Source: Candidatus Levybacteria bacterium RIFCSPLOWO2_02_FULL_37_18
GTDB taxonomy: Bacteria > Patescibacteriota > Microgenomatia > Levybacterales > UBA12049
Direction of reading: 5' to 3'
Assembly (NCBI GenBank): GCA_001784115.1
Contig: MFPD01000018.1
Location: 1-47,508, forward strand
Length of the DNA: 47,508 bases
Shown here: in pieces, positions 24,984 to 34,238 of the stretch
Layout: every line of letters starts with the position of its first letter
Position numbering within the stretch: the stretch's first letter is position 1
Made by a program: the position numbers and the translations under genes
The notes under the pieces: generated by a model
The model's input: the letters and a program-made list of their open reading frames with translations, nothing else
What the model was told of the DNA's origin: nothing
The model's database searches: none

Positions 24984-27401
24984 TTGAGCTTATCTTATAT
25001 GGATTATCTTACCCGCCTGATTGTCTTCATTTTACTCGTGTTTATAAAAATAGGTGACCCTGTGTTTTGGGTACTATCAACTCTAACTAAAATAGTGTGG
25101 CAGATCTGCCTTGTAGTACCTAAAACTATTACAGCCCTTGCAAAACTGAGTAAGCGAATTGCCAAAAGAACTTCCAAAAAAGAAGTAGTTATTTTTGAAA
25201 CCAAACCTTATTTACTAGAAAAAAAACCAAAGAGAAAACCTAAAAGAAAGTTTAAATTCCCAAAATTCCATTTTTCCCTGCCGAAGATTTCTATCCCAAA
25301 ACCTTCTTTTTCTTTTTTATTTGTAAAAAAACTTAAGAAAAAAGCTTCTCATAAAAAGAAAAAACAAGTATTGCTTCCGCAAAAAATTAAAAAACCAAAG
25401 CGTTTTGCTACGTTTCAATTTCCATTTTTATTAAAATTCAGATACTTTTTTATCGGATTTTTCTTTTCCACTTGTTTTGTATTTATTCCGGCAGTCTTAG
25501 TTATTTTTCTTCAAGACATCCCAAGCCCAAAAGAGCTTTTATTTCGCCAGATTCCCCAAACTACTAAAATCTACGATCGAAACGGCATTCTCTTGTATCA
25601 AGTCTATGCCTCACAAAACAGAACTCTCGTAACTCTCTCTGACATTCCTGTGTCTCTAAAGCAAGCCACCATTTCCATAGAAGATAAAGATTTTTATAAG
25701 CATCCAGGATTTGACCTTGTAGCCATAGCCCGGGCAACCTATGTAAATCTTTCTGGAAAAGATATACAAGGCGGTTCAACTATTACTCAACAACTCGTTA
25801 AATCCGCCCTGCTTTCTTCGGAACAAACTTTTTTACGCAAACTCAAAGAAGTTATTATCGCGTTCTTAGCAGAAAAAATATACACAAAGGAACAGATTTT
25901 GGAGATGTACTTTAATCAAGTTCCTTATGGAGGCACAGCCTGGGGTGCGCAAGCTGCTTCGGAAAAATACTTTGGTAAGAGTGTAAAAGAGATAGACCTT
26001 GCCCAAAGCGCTTTTTTAGCCGGCATGCCTGGGGCTCCCACCTTTTATTCACCATATGGAGAAAATAAAACTGCCTGGAAAAAGAGACAAAAAGAAGTAT
26101 TAAACCGCATGCTTGCACTCAGGTTTATCTCTCCCGAACAAAAAATCCAGGCAGAAGAGGAAGAATTATTTTTTATCAACGAACAACCACCGCTCAGAGC
26201 TCCCCACTTTGTCTTATATGTCAAGGATGTATTAGTCAGGAAGTATGGACTGGCTGCGGTCGAACGAGGCGGATTGTCAGTAACAACCAGTATTGATTTA
26301 AATCTGCAAGAACAAGTGCAAAAAATCGTCCAAGAAGAAGTAGAAAAAGCTTCTCCCCTCCATGTCACCAATGGCGCCTCACTTGTCACCAACCCGCAAA
26401 ACGGAGACATTTTAGCTATGATTGGCAGTATTGATTACGATAACGAAAATGGAGGGAATGTAAACGTGACTACGTCTCTTCGCCAACCAGGTTCTTCCAT
26501 AAAAGTTGTGACCTATGGGGCAGCACTTTCCAAAGGGTATACATCGGCTTCTCTTTTAGACGACAGCCCCATTACATTCACAAATCCCTATGGCCAGTCG
26601 TACTCTCCGGTTAATTATGATGGTAAATTCCGTGGAAAAGTCTCTTTACGCCTTGCATTAGGAAATTCATTTAATATTCCTGCTGTTAGAACTATTAATC
26701 AACTCGGAGTTCCAACCATGGTAGATTTAGCCAAAAAAATGGGTATAAAAAGCTGGGGACTGCCTAATCAATACGGCGTATCTATTACGCTTGGGAGCGC
26801 CGAAGTAACCATGCTTGATTTGAGCAATGTGTATGGAGTGTTGGCAAACAGAGGTATCCGAGTCGACGTCAATCCCATTTTAAAAGTAACAGATTACAAA
26901 GGGAATGTGCTTGAAGAAAAATCACAAGATTATTGGTACACCCAACCGTCAACGAATAACCAGCGCGTCCTAGACGAAGGCGTGACATATATAGTATCTG
27001 ATATACTTGCCGATAACAGTGCCCGTGTTTTAGAATTCGGCCAAAATTCCCCTCTGTATATTCCTGGAAAAAAAATATCTGTAAAAACAGGCACCTCCGA
27101 TAACAAACGGGACAACTGGACAATCGGGTATTACCCAAAAAGACTTGTGGCTGTATGGGTCGGCAATAATGACAACACACCCATGAGCCCAAACTTAGCC
27201 TCCGGAATCACTGGCGCGGCTCCCATTTGGAATCGAATTATGAATCTTTTGACTTCTTCTATTCCTGTTGAGAATGTAAAAATGCCGGATGATATTGTTG
27301 CAAAACAATGTCTTGGAAGAACCGAATATTTTATTAAAGGGACGGAAAATTCAGTCAACTGCGCCCCCCCGCCAAAACCAAGTCCAACGCCTACTCCGTA
27401 G
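24984..27401 (+). CDS. Second class A PBP (PBP1A-like) with long basic N-terminal extension
   Basis: 'ATISIEDKDFYKHPGFDLVAIARA...IQGGSTITQQLVKS','TSLRQPGSSIKVVTY','SVKTGTSDNKRDNWTIGYYPK'; Lys-rich segment between two TMs. Confidence 0.95.
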   Translation: MSLSYMDYLTRLIVFILLVFIKIGDPVFWVLSTLTKIVWQICLVVPKTITALAKLSKRIAKRTSKKEVVIFETKPYLLEKKPKRKPKRKFKFPKFHFSLPKISIPKPSFSFLFVKKLKKKASHKKKKQVLLPQKIKKPKRFATFQFPFLLKFRYFFIGFFFSTCFVFIPAVLVIFLQDIPSPKELLFRQIPQTTKIYDRNGILLYQVYASQNRTLVTLSDIPVSLKQATISIEDKDFYKHPGFDLVAIARATYVNLSGKDIQGGSTITQQLVKSALLSSEQTFLRKLKEVIIAFLAEKIYTKEQILEMYFNQVPYGGTAWGAQAASEKYFGKSVKEIDLAQSAFLAGMPGAPTFYSPYGENKTAWKKRQKEVLNRMLALRFISPEQKIQAEEEELFFINEQPPLRAPHFVLYVKDVLVRKYGLAAVERGGLSVTTSIDLNLQEQVQKIVQEEVEKASPLHVTNGASLVTNPQNGDILAMIGSIDYDNENGGNVNVTTSLRQPGSSIKVVTYGAALSKGYTSASLLDDSPITFTNPYGQSYSPVNYDGKFRGKVSLRLALGNSFNIPAVRTINQLGVPTMVDLAKKMGIKSWGLPNQYGVSITLGSAEVTMLDLSNVYGVLANRGIRVDVNPILKVTDYKGNVLEEKSQDYWYTQPSTNNQRVLDEGVTYIVSDILADNSARVLEFGQNSPLYIPGKKISVKTGTSDNKRDNWTIGYYPKRLVAVWVGNNDNTPMSPNLASGITGAAPIWNRIMNLLTSSIPVENVKMPDDIVAKQCLGRTEYFIKGTENSVNCAPPPKPSPTPTP

Positions 27402-27489
27402 GAAAAAGTTCAAATTTCAAAATTAAAAGTTAAAAGTAATGTCATCCTGAATTTTGCATTGTAATTTTTCATTTGATATTGAGGGAAGA

Positions 27490-28125
27490 TCAGTGCAGAC
27501 TACAAGATTCTAGAAGAGTTTTGAAAGCAAAATGTGGGTCGGGGTTTTTGTAGATAAAACTGGTTGAAACAAAATCTGTTGCGCCTGCGTTACGTGCTTG
27601 AATTAAACTGATATCATTGATTCCTCCATCAACTTCCAGAGGAATTGCAGTTTTTTCTCGCAAATCCTGGACTTTTTTTAATAACTCAGAGGTAAACGCT
27701 TGCCCGGAGAATCCTGCCTTAATTGTCATTACTAATACCATATCTAAATCATTAAACGGGACTCGTATCGCATCAATTGGCGTTTCTTTATCAAGCGCAA
27801 GTCCTACTTCCCCCAACTGCTCTCCAATAGCCACAAACTCTTCCTGATCTGACATTTTTTCAACGTGTCCCAAAAATCTTCTGAATCCTGCTTGGGCAAA
27901 TGGTTTTAGATATTGGATCGGATCTTCCACCATCATATGAAGCTCAAAAAACAAATCTTTTGCGTATTTGGCAAACGGTTTGGGGTCTAAGAAAGAAGTG
28001 TTATTCGTAAATTCTCCGTCAAGAATATCAATATGAAAAGCATCAGCAAACCCACGTCCGATTTCAATCTTTTTTTCTATACTTTCCCAATCTTTTTCTA
28101 AAATGCCAGGGATAACTTTAAACAT
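27490..28125 (-). CDS. rpe: Ribulose-phosphate 3-epimerase
   Basis: 'FHIDILDGEFTNNTSF','ELHMMVEDPIQYL','VLVMTIKAGFSGQAF','LEVDGGINDISLIQARNAGATDFVSTSFIY'. Confidence 0.87.
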   Translation of the reverse strand: MFKVIPGILEKDWESIEKKIEIGRGFADAFHIDILDGEFTNNTSFLDPKPFAKYAKDLFFELHMMVEDPIQYLKPFAQAGFRRFLGHVEKMSDQEEFVAIGEQLGEVGLALDKETPIDAIRVPFNDLDMVLVMTIKAGFSGQAFTSELLKKVQDLREKTAIPLEVDGGINDISLIQARNAGATDFVSTSFIYKNPDPHFAFKTLLESCSLH

Positions 28126-28228
28126 AAAATAAATCGCAAAACTAACAACTCAAATCGTAAATGTTTGGAGCCTAAGATTTTAGATTTACTATATAGATTT
28201 GCCATTTGAGATCTAAGATTTAAGCTGT

Positions 28229-28687
28229 TCACTTTTTATCTTCGATATCTTCTATCTTACCTATTCTCCTTATGTGTCTTTCTTCACCGGAAAATTGAGT
28301 TTTAAGAAAAACATCTACTGCCTGCAAAGTAATTTCTTCTTTCGTAAATCGAACCCCAATTGAAAGAATATTTGCATTGTTATGCTCCCTAAATACCTTG
28401 ATTATGTCAATATTGTCTCCATAAAATACAACCGAACGGATGTTTTTAAATTTATTGGCAACAATATTTTCTCCTTGCCCAGACCCGCCAAAAATAATTG
28501 CTTTTGAACTATCAGGATCTTTTGAAACTTCCTCTGCTGCTTTTGCAATAAAATCCGGATAATCATCTTCTGGATCAAACGTGTATGCTCCACAATCCTC
28601 TGCATCATAGCCTTTTTGAACAAGAAATTCTTTGACTTTTTCTTTTGCTTCAAATCCTGCATGGTCGGTTGCTAAAAATATTTTCAT
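28229..28687 (-). CDS. rpiB: Ribose-5-phosphate isomerase B
   Basis: 'KIFLATDHAGFEAKEKVKEFL','DYPDFIAKAAEEV','IIFGGSGQGENIVANKFKNIRSV','EHNNANILSIGVRF'. Confidence 0.93.
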   Translation of the reverse strand: MKIFLATDHAGFEAKEKVKEFLVQKGYDAEDCGAYTFDPEDDYPDFIAKAAEEVSKDPDSSKAIIFGGSGQGENIVANKFKNIRSVVFYGDNIDIIKVFREHNNANILSIGVRFTKEEITLQAVDVFLKTQFSGEERHIRRIGKIEDIEDKK

Positions 28688-28746
28688 ATCTTTTATTTTA
28701 TTATTGTAGCAAATTTATCAGAAAAAATGTAAGCATTTGCAGAAAA

Positions 28747-28871
28747 GTAACAGGTCACAGTTCTAACATAAAACTGTCATTCTGAGACTGAAAGCAGAAG
28801 AATCTTTTACCGAATAGATCCTTTACTACGCTCAGGATGACGAGATCGTGTCGGAAGCGTGAACAGTTACC
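28747..28871. mobile_element. MITE-like palindromic element (family II), copy A
   Basis: gtaacaggtcacagttctaac...gcgtgaacagttacc; reverse-complement copy at 39140-39264. Confidence 0.75.
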
Positions 28872-28900
28872 TACAAAAGCTTAATTTGACACAGAACCTT

Positions 28901-29042
28901 TTTTATATGCAAAAAGATAACATCTTATTCGCTTGGAGACTATAGATGGAGAGTAGGAAATTACCGCATAATTTTTGAGATACATAAAGAAGAAGTCACT
29001 ATCCTTCGTATTGAACATAGAAAAGAAATCTATGAGAAGTGA
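28901..29042 (+). pseudogene. 5'-truncated RelE/ParE-type toxin fragment
   Basis: Manual translation ...FICKKITSYSLGDYRWRVGNYRIIFEIHKEEVTILRIEHRKEIYEK*; starts just after the family II element. Confidence 0.7.
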
Positions 29043-29043
29043 A

Positions 29044-29805
29044 TTAGCAAGTTTGATCAAAGATAATTTCTTTCAACTTCCTTGTCACTTCCAATGGTTC
29101 TTTGCTTTGCCAAATATTTCTTCCCACAGCCATACCAAGTGCGCCACTTTTTACAACTATTCGCGCCGTTTCCAAAAACTCCTCCTCGCTTTCTTTTTTT
29201 CCTCCGGAGACAACTACTTTTGTTTTCCCTGCTGACTGTATCACGTGTTTTAAAGATTCGAGTGAACCCGGGTACTGCACCTTCACAATATCCGCTCCTA
29301 ATTCTAAACCAAGTCTGGCAGCATATGCAATAATTTCTGGATCAGTTGGATTTGGAACATTTTTTCCCCTGGGATACATCCACCCAACTACAGGAATTCC
29401 TTGTGCGTGTGCTTCTCGAACAACTGTTGCCAACTCCTCTGTCATTTTTGCTTCAAACTCACTCCCCGGATATACAGTGTATCCTACTCCCACTGCACCA
29501 AGTTTAATTGCTTCATCTACCGAACAAAGAAGTGGGGAGTATGGATCTTGATCTTTTACTAAATTTGTTTTTCCATTCAATTTGACTATAAGCGAAAGTT
29601 CATTCTTTAACTCAGAACTATAGTATTTCTCAGCGATCCCTTTCTGAAATATGATTGCGTTGAACTTACCATCAAGTCCTATTTTGAGAATGAACTCAGG
29701 ATCAATAGTTTCATCATTAAAATCAGTCGGCCCATGCTCTAACCCTTGGTCATATGCCAAAAACAACGCACGACCGTTGGATGTAATATGAGAAAGATCT
29801 ATCAT
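29044..29805 (-). CDS. DhnA/LsrF-type class I fructose-bisphosphate aldolase
   Basis: 'ALFLAYDQGLEHGPTDFN','AVGVGYTVYPGSEFEAKM','DIVKVQYPGSLESL','KVVVSGGKKESEEEFLE','GALGMAVGRNIWQ'. Confidence 0.87.
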   Translation of the reverse strand: MIDLSHITSNGRALFLAYDQGLEHGPTDFNDETIDPEFILKIGLDGKFNAIIFQKGIAEKYYSSELKNELSLIVKLNGKTNLVKDQDPYSPLLCSVDEAIKLGAVGVGYTVYPGSEFEAKMTEELATVVREAHAQGIPVVGWMYPRGKNVPNPTDPEIIAYAARLGLELGADIVKVQYPGSLESLKHVIQSAGKTKVVVSGGKKESEEEFLETARIVVKSGALGMAVGRNIWQSKEPLEVTRKLKEIIFDQTC

Positions 29806-29848
29806 AAAATGAATGATATCGCTAATGGTAAAAATCTAGAATTCTGAA

Positions 29849-30865
29849 TTAGTCTAATATTACTGTCTCCATCTCCGGATGCTCTATCACTTTTTCTTCT
29901 ATTTCTTCTCTTTTTAATAGTCCCCCTTGGGCTCCTGTTTTTTGGACAACACTCCAGGCATTTATTGTCCCCCACTTCATTGCTTCTTCAAGTGGTTTTC
30001 CCAATATTACTGCTGACAAAAACCCTGACGCATACCCATCTCCTGCTCCGGTTCTTTCAATAATAGGGCCATTGGCAATGGAACAATAATACGCTTTTCC
30101 CAGCTCATCATAAACAAACGAACCCTTCAACCCGTCTGTTATTACTACAATCTTAGGCCCCAAAGTTTGAACTTCAACCAAAAGCTCTCTCATACTTTTT
30201 TTATTATCTTCCCAATCATTAGAAATTAGAAATTTGAAATTGGAAATTCTTACTCCTTCTTCTTTATTTACAAACAAAATATCTGTATGTTTAAGAATTG
30301 GTTGTAAGCTACGTACGTCTCCTTCTAACTGATGCGAACCAGGGCTAAAGGCAAGTTTTATATTGCTGTTTTGAACAAACTCTACGGCTTTATCGTACGC
30401 TTTTTTCCACTCTTCTCCCAAAGATGTGAGATACAACCATTGAGTTTGTAGTAAATCGAAATCAAACTCATGGTTTCTATTGATATGTCTGGAAAAAATT
30501 GTCCGTTCTTTTTGGAAATTAATAATTACACTAAATGTTGAAGGAGACTGAGAATGAACTAAAAATGATGTATCTACTTGTTCATTCTTAAGCGTATGAA
30601 TAATTTTACTTGAGAACTCATCATTGCCAATTTCTGCGATAATGCTGCTTGTAAAACCGAGTCTTGAAAATCCGACTGCTGTACTTGCTCCATTTCCGCC
30701 TAAAAGAAACTGGCAATCCTCAACCGGAATTTTGTCGCCGAAGCGAAAACAAAGCTCCCGATTTTTTTCTTCCACATGACAATGAATACTAGCCTCATGG
30801 ATTTGCAAAAACGCATCTATAACACAATCACCAATGGAGACAATATCAAAAGAAGAACTATTCAC
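29849..30865 (-). CDS. PfkB-family sugar kinase
   Basis: 'DIVSIGDCVIDAFLQ','LLGGNGASTAVGFSRLG','ERTGAGDGYASGFLSAVILGKPLEEAMKWGTINAWSVVQKTGAQGGLL'. Confidence 0.9.
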   Translation of the reverse strand: MNSSSFDIVSIGDCVIDAFLQIHEASIHCHVEEKNRELCFRFGDKIPVEDCQFLLGGNGASTAVGFSRLGFTSSIIAEIGNDEFSSKIIHTLKNEQVDTSFLVHSQSPSTFSVIINFQKERTIFSRHINRNHEFDFDLLQTQWLYLTSLGEEWKKAYDKAVEFVQNSNIKLAFSPGSHQLEGDVRSLQPILKHTDILFVNKEEGVRISNFKFLISNDWEDNKKSMRELLVEVQTLGPKIVVITDGLKGSFVYDELGKAYYCSIANGPIIERTGAGDGYASGFLSAVILGKPLEEAMKWGTINAWSVVQKTGAQGGLLKREEIEEKVIEHPEMETVILD

Positions 30866-30928
30866 AATCTTATAATATACAATCGAGGAACTGTAATCAA
30901 CTTTTAACTTTTAATTTTGAACTTTAAA

Positions 30929-31549
30929 CTATTTCCCCACCGTCACCACTGCATCTGCAGATGCACTTGCCGATAGCGTTGCTGATGTTGAACCAATGGT
31001 ATAGGATAATCCTAAATCTTTTTTAAGAAGAGATAAAAACTGATTTTTTGTACTGTTTATTTCAATCTGTATGTCTTGATAATCAAAATTATCCGCGTTT
31101 CCAACAGAAACAACGTGATATCCTAATTCTTTTAAAATATCCGATGCCTTAGAAGCTGCTCCGACTTCTCCGCTTCCATTCCTGACAACAATCGACAATT
31201 CACTCCTGTCAAGACCAGTTACCTTATCAACCGGGTTTATAGTTGGACGTGGAGTAGTTACCGAGGGAGTTGCCAACGCAATTGCCGCAGGCGCTTCTGT
31301 AGGTTGAACCTCTTGAGCTTGTTCTATTGTTGGAACAGGAGTAACTTCTGTCTCTTTTTTAACCGAAGCATTTTTATAAAAAAACGTCTTACCTAAAAAT
31401 AAAAGTAACCCAACACTGCCGATAAAAAGAAGCAAAAACAGAAATCTATTGGGTTTTTTGCTGTTTGGGGATGGGGAGTATTCTCTTTGAGCAACAGAGG
31501 TATGTGTTAAATTTTGAAAACTTTCTTCCATTGGCTTTGAGTATAACAC
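30929..31549 (-). CDS. Membrane-anchored LytR_C domain protein
   Basis: Single TM then 'LSIVVRNGSGEVGAASKASDILKELGYHVVSVGNADNFDYQDIQIEI'. Confidence 0.75.
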   Translation of the reverse strand: MLYSKPMEESFQNLTHTSVAQREYSPSPNSKKPNRFLFLLLFIGSVGLLLFLGKTFFYKNASVKKETEVTPVPTIEQAQEVQPTEAPAAIALATPSVTTPRPTINPVDKVTGLDRSELSIVVRNGSGEVGAASKASDILKELGYHVVSVGNADNFDYQDIQIEINSTKNQFLSLLKKDLGLSYTIGSTSATLSASASADAVVTVGK

Positions 31550-31599
31550 AAACCAAATTCAAAATTCAAAATTCAAAATTTGCTATAATACTTCTGCCG

Positions 31600-33336
31600 A
31601 TGAAACAGCATATCCTACGCTTGTTTTTCCTCATTTCTTTGTGTCTCTTTTTTTTCTTTGCACAAACTTCTTTTTCCGAAGATCAAATTGACACGCTTGG
31701 CAAGCAGATTGACGAACTGACGAGGGCTTTAAATATGTCCATCAACGCCACAAGACCATTAGAATCAGAACTAAGCAGGCTCCAAAACCAAATCACGGGT
31801 ATAAAAGGACGGGTTTCTGCTATCGAACAAGACATCTTTGTAAAAAGAAGAAACATTGAGGAAGGGTATACATCGCTTGACAAACAAACAGCGATTTTAG
31901 AAAGAGCAATTCGAGACTTTTACATTAAAAGCTACTACTCTTCTCCCTTTTTGATATTTATTTCTGCTTCCTCTGCATCCGAAATCACCCGTCTTTTGAC
32001 GTACCAAAAAAAAGCCACAGAGCAAGACAAGGCAATTATTACCAATATTGCCCTGACCATTGCCGACTTAGAAACAAAGAAAAAAAATTTAGAACTGGAA
32101 CAAACTCGTTTAACAGCATTTAAAAAAAACTTGGACGAGCAGTCTGACAAACTTGACAAAGTAGTAACTGGTGCAAAAGCATACCAGGCAAACCTTTCTT
32201 CCCAAATCGCCCAGCTTTCGGCCCAACAACAACAATTAATTTCTCAAAGACAGTCTGGTTTAAACATTCCAAGGTCTGCCGGAACAGGCGCTCCCGCCTG
32301 CATTGATGACAGAACCATTGATCCTGGTTTTTCTCCGAGAATTGCTTTTTTTACGTACGGTGTGCCCAATCGAGTCGGCATGAACCAGTACGGCGCTTTT
32401 GGGAGAGCCAGGACAGGCCAAGATTACTCAACAATTTTACATGCATATTATAATTTTGACGAAGTCAAAGACGTTGATGCCAACATTCAAATTAGAGTTG
32501 ACGGCCATGGCACCTATAGCCTTGAAGACTATGTAAAAAGAATCTATGAAGTGCCAAATTCCTGGGGCGATAATGGCGGCATGGAAGCGCTCAAAGCCCA
32601 AGCCATTGCTGCCAGATCATACGCGCTTGCGTATACTAATAATGGATCTGGGTCAATTTGTGACTCGCAAAATTGCCAGGTATTTCAAGACGGAGAAAAA
32701 GGAGGTAATTGGAATAGTGCTGTGGAGGCAACCCGTGGCAAAGCAATGACGCAAGGAGACCAAGTTATAAAAGCCTGGTTTTCTTCAACCCATGGAGGAT
32801 ATATTTTTAGCTCCAGTGAAATTGGCTGGAACTCAACATCCTGGACAAAACACGCTATTGATACGCCTTCCGGAGGCGCGGGAGGATTTGGAGAGCTGCA
32901 AAACAACGCCTATGACAAAGACTCGCCATGGTTTTACTGCGACTGGGGAGCACGAGGCCAGTATAATAAAACCGCCTGGCTAAAATCAGAAGAAATTGCA
33001 GATATAGCCAATGTGATTCTCTTTGCCAGAGCCGACTCTTCTACCAAGGACCATTTTTATCAAACCGACAGACCTCATCCGTATGGAGGAGAAGTTTGGA
33101 ATGCTGATCGGGTCCAATCGGAACTAAAAAATAGAGGCATTACTCCGTTTACGTCTGCTTCTGATGTGTCTATTTCCGATGTTGATTTTTCCGGCGGCAG
33201 AACAAATAGAGTAACTATTTCTGGAAATGGCAAAACAGAATCGTTTTCAGGTTCTGAGTTTAAGGACTGGTTTAATCTTCGAGCTCCTGCTAATATTCAA
33301 ATTGTAGGTCCGTTGTATAACGTAGAAAAGAGGTAA
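31600..33336 (+). CDS. SpoIID/LytB-domain protein with N-terminal coiled coil (start at MKQHILRLFF)
   Basis: 'IRVDGHGTYSLEDYVKRIYEVPNSWG...MEALKAQAIAARSYALAYTNNG...CQVFQDGEKGGNWNSAVEATRGKAM...WFSSTHGGY'. Confidence 0.9.
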   Translation: MKQHILRLFFLISLCLFFFFAQTSFSEDQIDTLGKQIDELTRALNMSINATRPLESELSRLQNQITGIKGRVSAIEQDIFVKRRNIEEGYTSLDKQTAILERAIRDFYIKSYYSSPFLIFISASSASEITRLLTYQKKATEQDKAIITNIALTIADLETKKKNLELEQTRLTAFKKNLDEQSDKLDKVVTGAKAYQANLSSQIAQLSAQQQQLISQRQSGLNIPRSAGTGAPACIDDRTIDPGFSPRIAFFTYGVPNRVGMNQYGAFGRARTGQDYSTILHAYYNFDEVKDVDANIQIRVDGHGTYSLEDYVKRIYEVPNSWGDNGGMEALKAQAIAARSYALAYTNNGSGSICDSQNCQVFQDGEKGGNWNSAVEATRGKAMTQGDQVIKAWFSSTHGGYIFSSSEIGWNSTSWTKHAIDTPSGGAGGFGELQNNAYDKDSPWFYCDWGARGQYNKTAWLKSEEIADIANVILFARADSSTKDHFYQTDRPHPYGGEVWNADRVQSELKNRGITPFTSASDVSISDVDFSGGRTNRVTISGNGKTESFSGSEFKDWFNLRAPANIQIVGPLYNVEKR

Positions 33337-33370
33337 ATAATTAAAAATTGTAAATTGAAAATTTTTTAAT

Positions 33371-33973
33371 ATGCCAGATATATTCGTTAAAGACGATACA
33401 ATACATGCGACAAACAATCAACCCCTTACTTTTTTTTCTGCTTTTTGTAAAGACCCTCTTGGTGTTAGGTTTCAGTCGCAGGAAGATAACGAAAAGGTAA
33501 TTTTGTTTGTCAGGAAGCACTTTATTACCAATATCTCCTGGATATTAACAGGTGCAATATTTTTCTTCCTTCCTCCTGTTATACAAATATTTAAAGCATA
33601 TATCCTTTTACCGTTTTACCTCCCAAACCAATACGTATTCCTGCTTATATTGTTTTACTATGGTCTGGTATTTTCATATCTTTTTAGTCAATTCATCACT
33701 TGGTATTACACAGTGTCCTTAGTTACCAATAAACGCATTGTTGACGTTGACTTCTTCTACCTGCTGTATCATGATGTTGCTATTACCAAATTAGATCTGG
33801 TTGAGGATGTGCATTACAAAAAAACTGGGTTTTTTAGTTCGTTTTATAACTACGGCGACGTATATGTCCAAACAGCTGCCGAACGCGGACTTTTTGATTT
33901 TCTTCAAATTCCAAAACCGGAAATTGCTGTCGAGATTATTGGTGATTTAATAGGTAAACAAAACCATGCTTGA
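33371..33973 (+). CDS. PH-domain (bPH2-like) membrane protein
   Basis: Two TMs then 'YTVSLVTNKRIVDVDFFYLLYHDVAITKLDLVEDVHYKKTGFFSSFYNYGDVYVQT'. Confidence 0.75.
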   Translation: MPDIFVKDDTIHATNNQPLTFFSAFCKDPLGVRFQSQEDNEKVILFVRKHFITNISWILTGAIFFFLPPVIQIFKAYILLPFYLPNQYVFLLILFYYGLVFSYLFSQFITWYYTVSLVTNKRIVDVDFFYLLYHDVAITKLDLVEDVHYKKTGFFSSFYNYGDVYVQTAAERGLFDFLQIPKPEIAVEIIGDLIGKQNHA

Positions 33974-34196
33974 ATCAACGCTGTCTATGGCACTCGAACC
34001 GCTTTTTATCACAAAACTTATATTTTTAATAGTATTAGGCATGTACTCCGCTTTTGCCTTTGTGCTCTCAAGTCAAATTAAGACCATGAACGCGATTGTA
34101 GAAATTAAAAATTCTTCAGCTTTATTATATGCCGTCTCCCTAATTCACCTTGTTTTAGTACTTTCGCTTTTTATCGCAGGACTTGTTATACTGTAA
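33966..34196 (+). CDS. Small two-TM membrane protein, unknown
   Basis: 76-aa ORF overlapping the upstream PH gene by 8 nt. Confidence 0.6.
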   Translation: MLESTLSMALEPLFITKLIFLIVLGMYSAFAFVLSSQIKTMNAIVEIKNSSALLYAVSLIHLVLVLSLFIAGLVIL

Positions 34197-34238
34197 GTGA
34201 ACTTTTGAATTTTGACTTTTACCTTTTAACTTTTCATT

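Noticed and set aside
22775-27401. Tandem class A PBPs as a novel system
   Set aside because: Ordinary cell-wall paralogs; divergent enough to be an old duplication
31465-31599. N-terminal extension of the SpoIID-family ORF
   Set aside because: Overlaps the divergent LytR_C gene and AT repeats; MKQHILRLFF at 31600 begins a proper signal peptide
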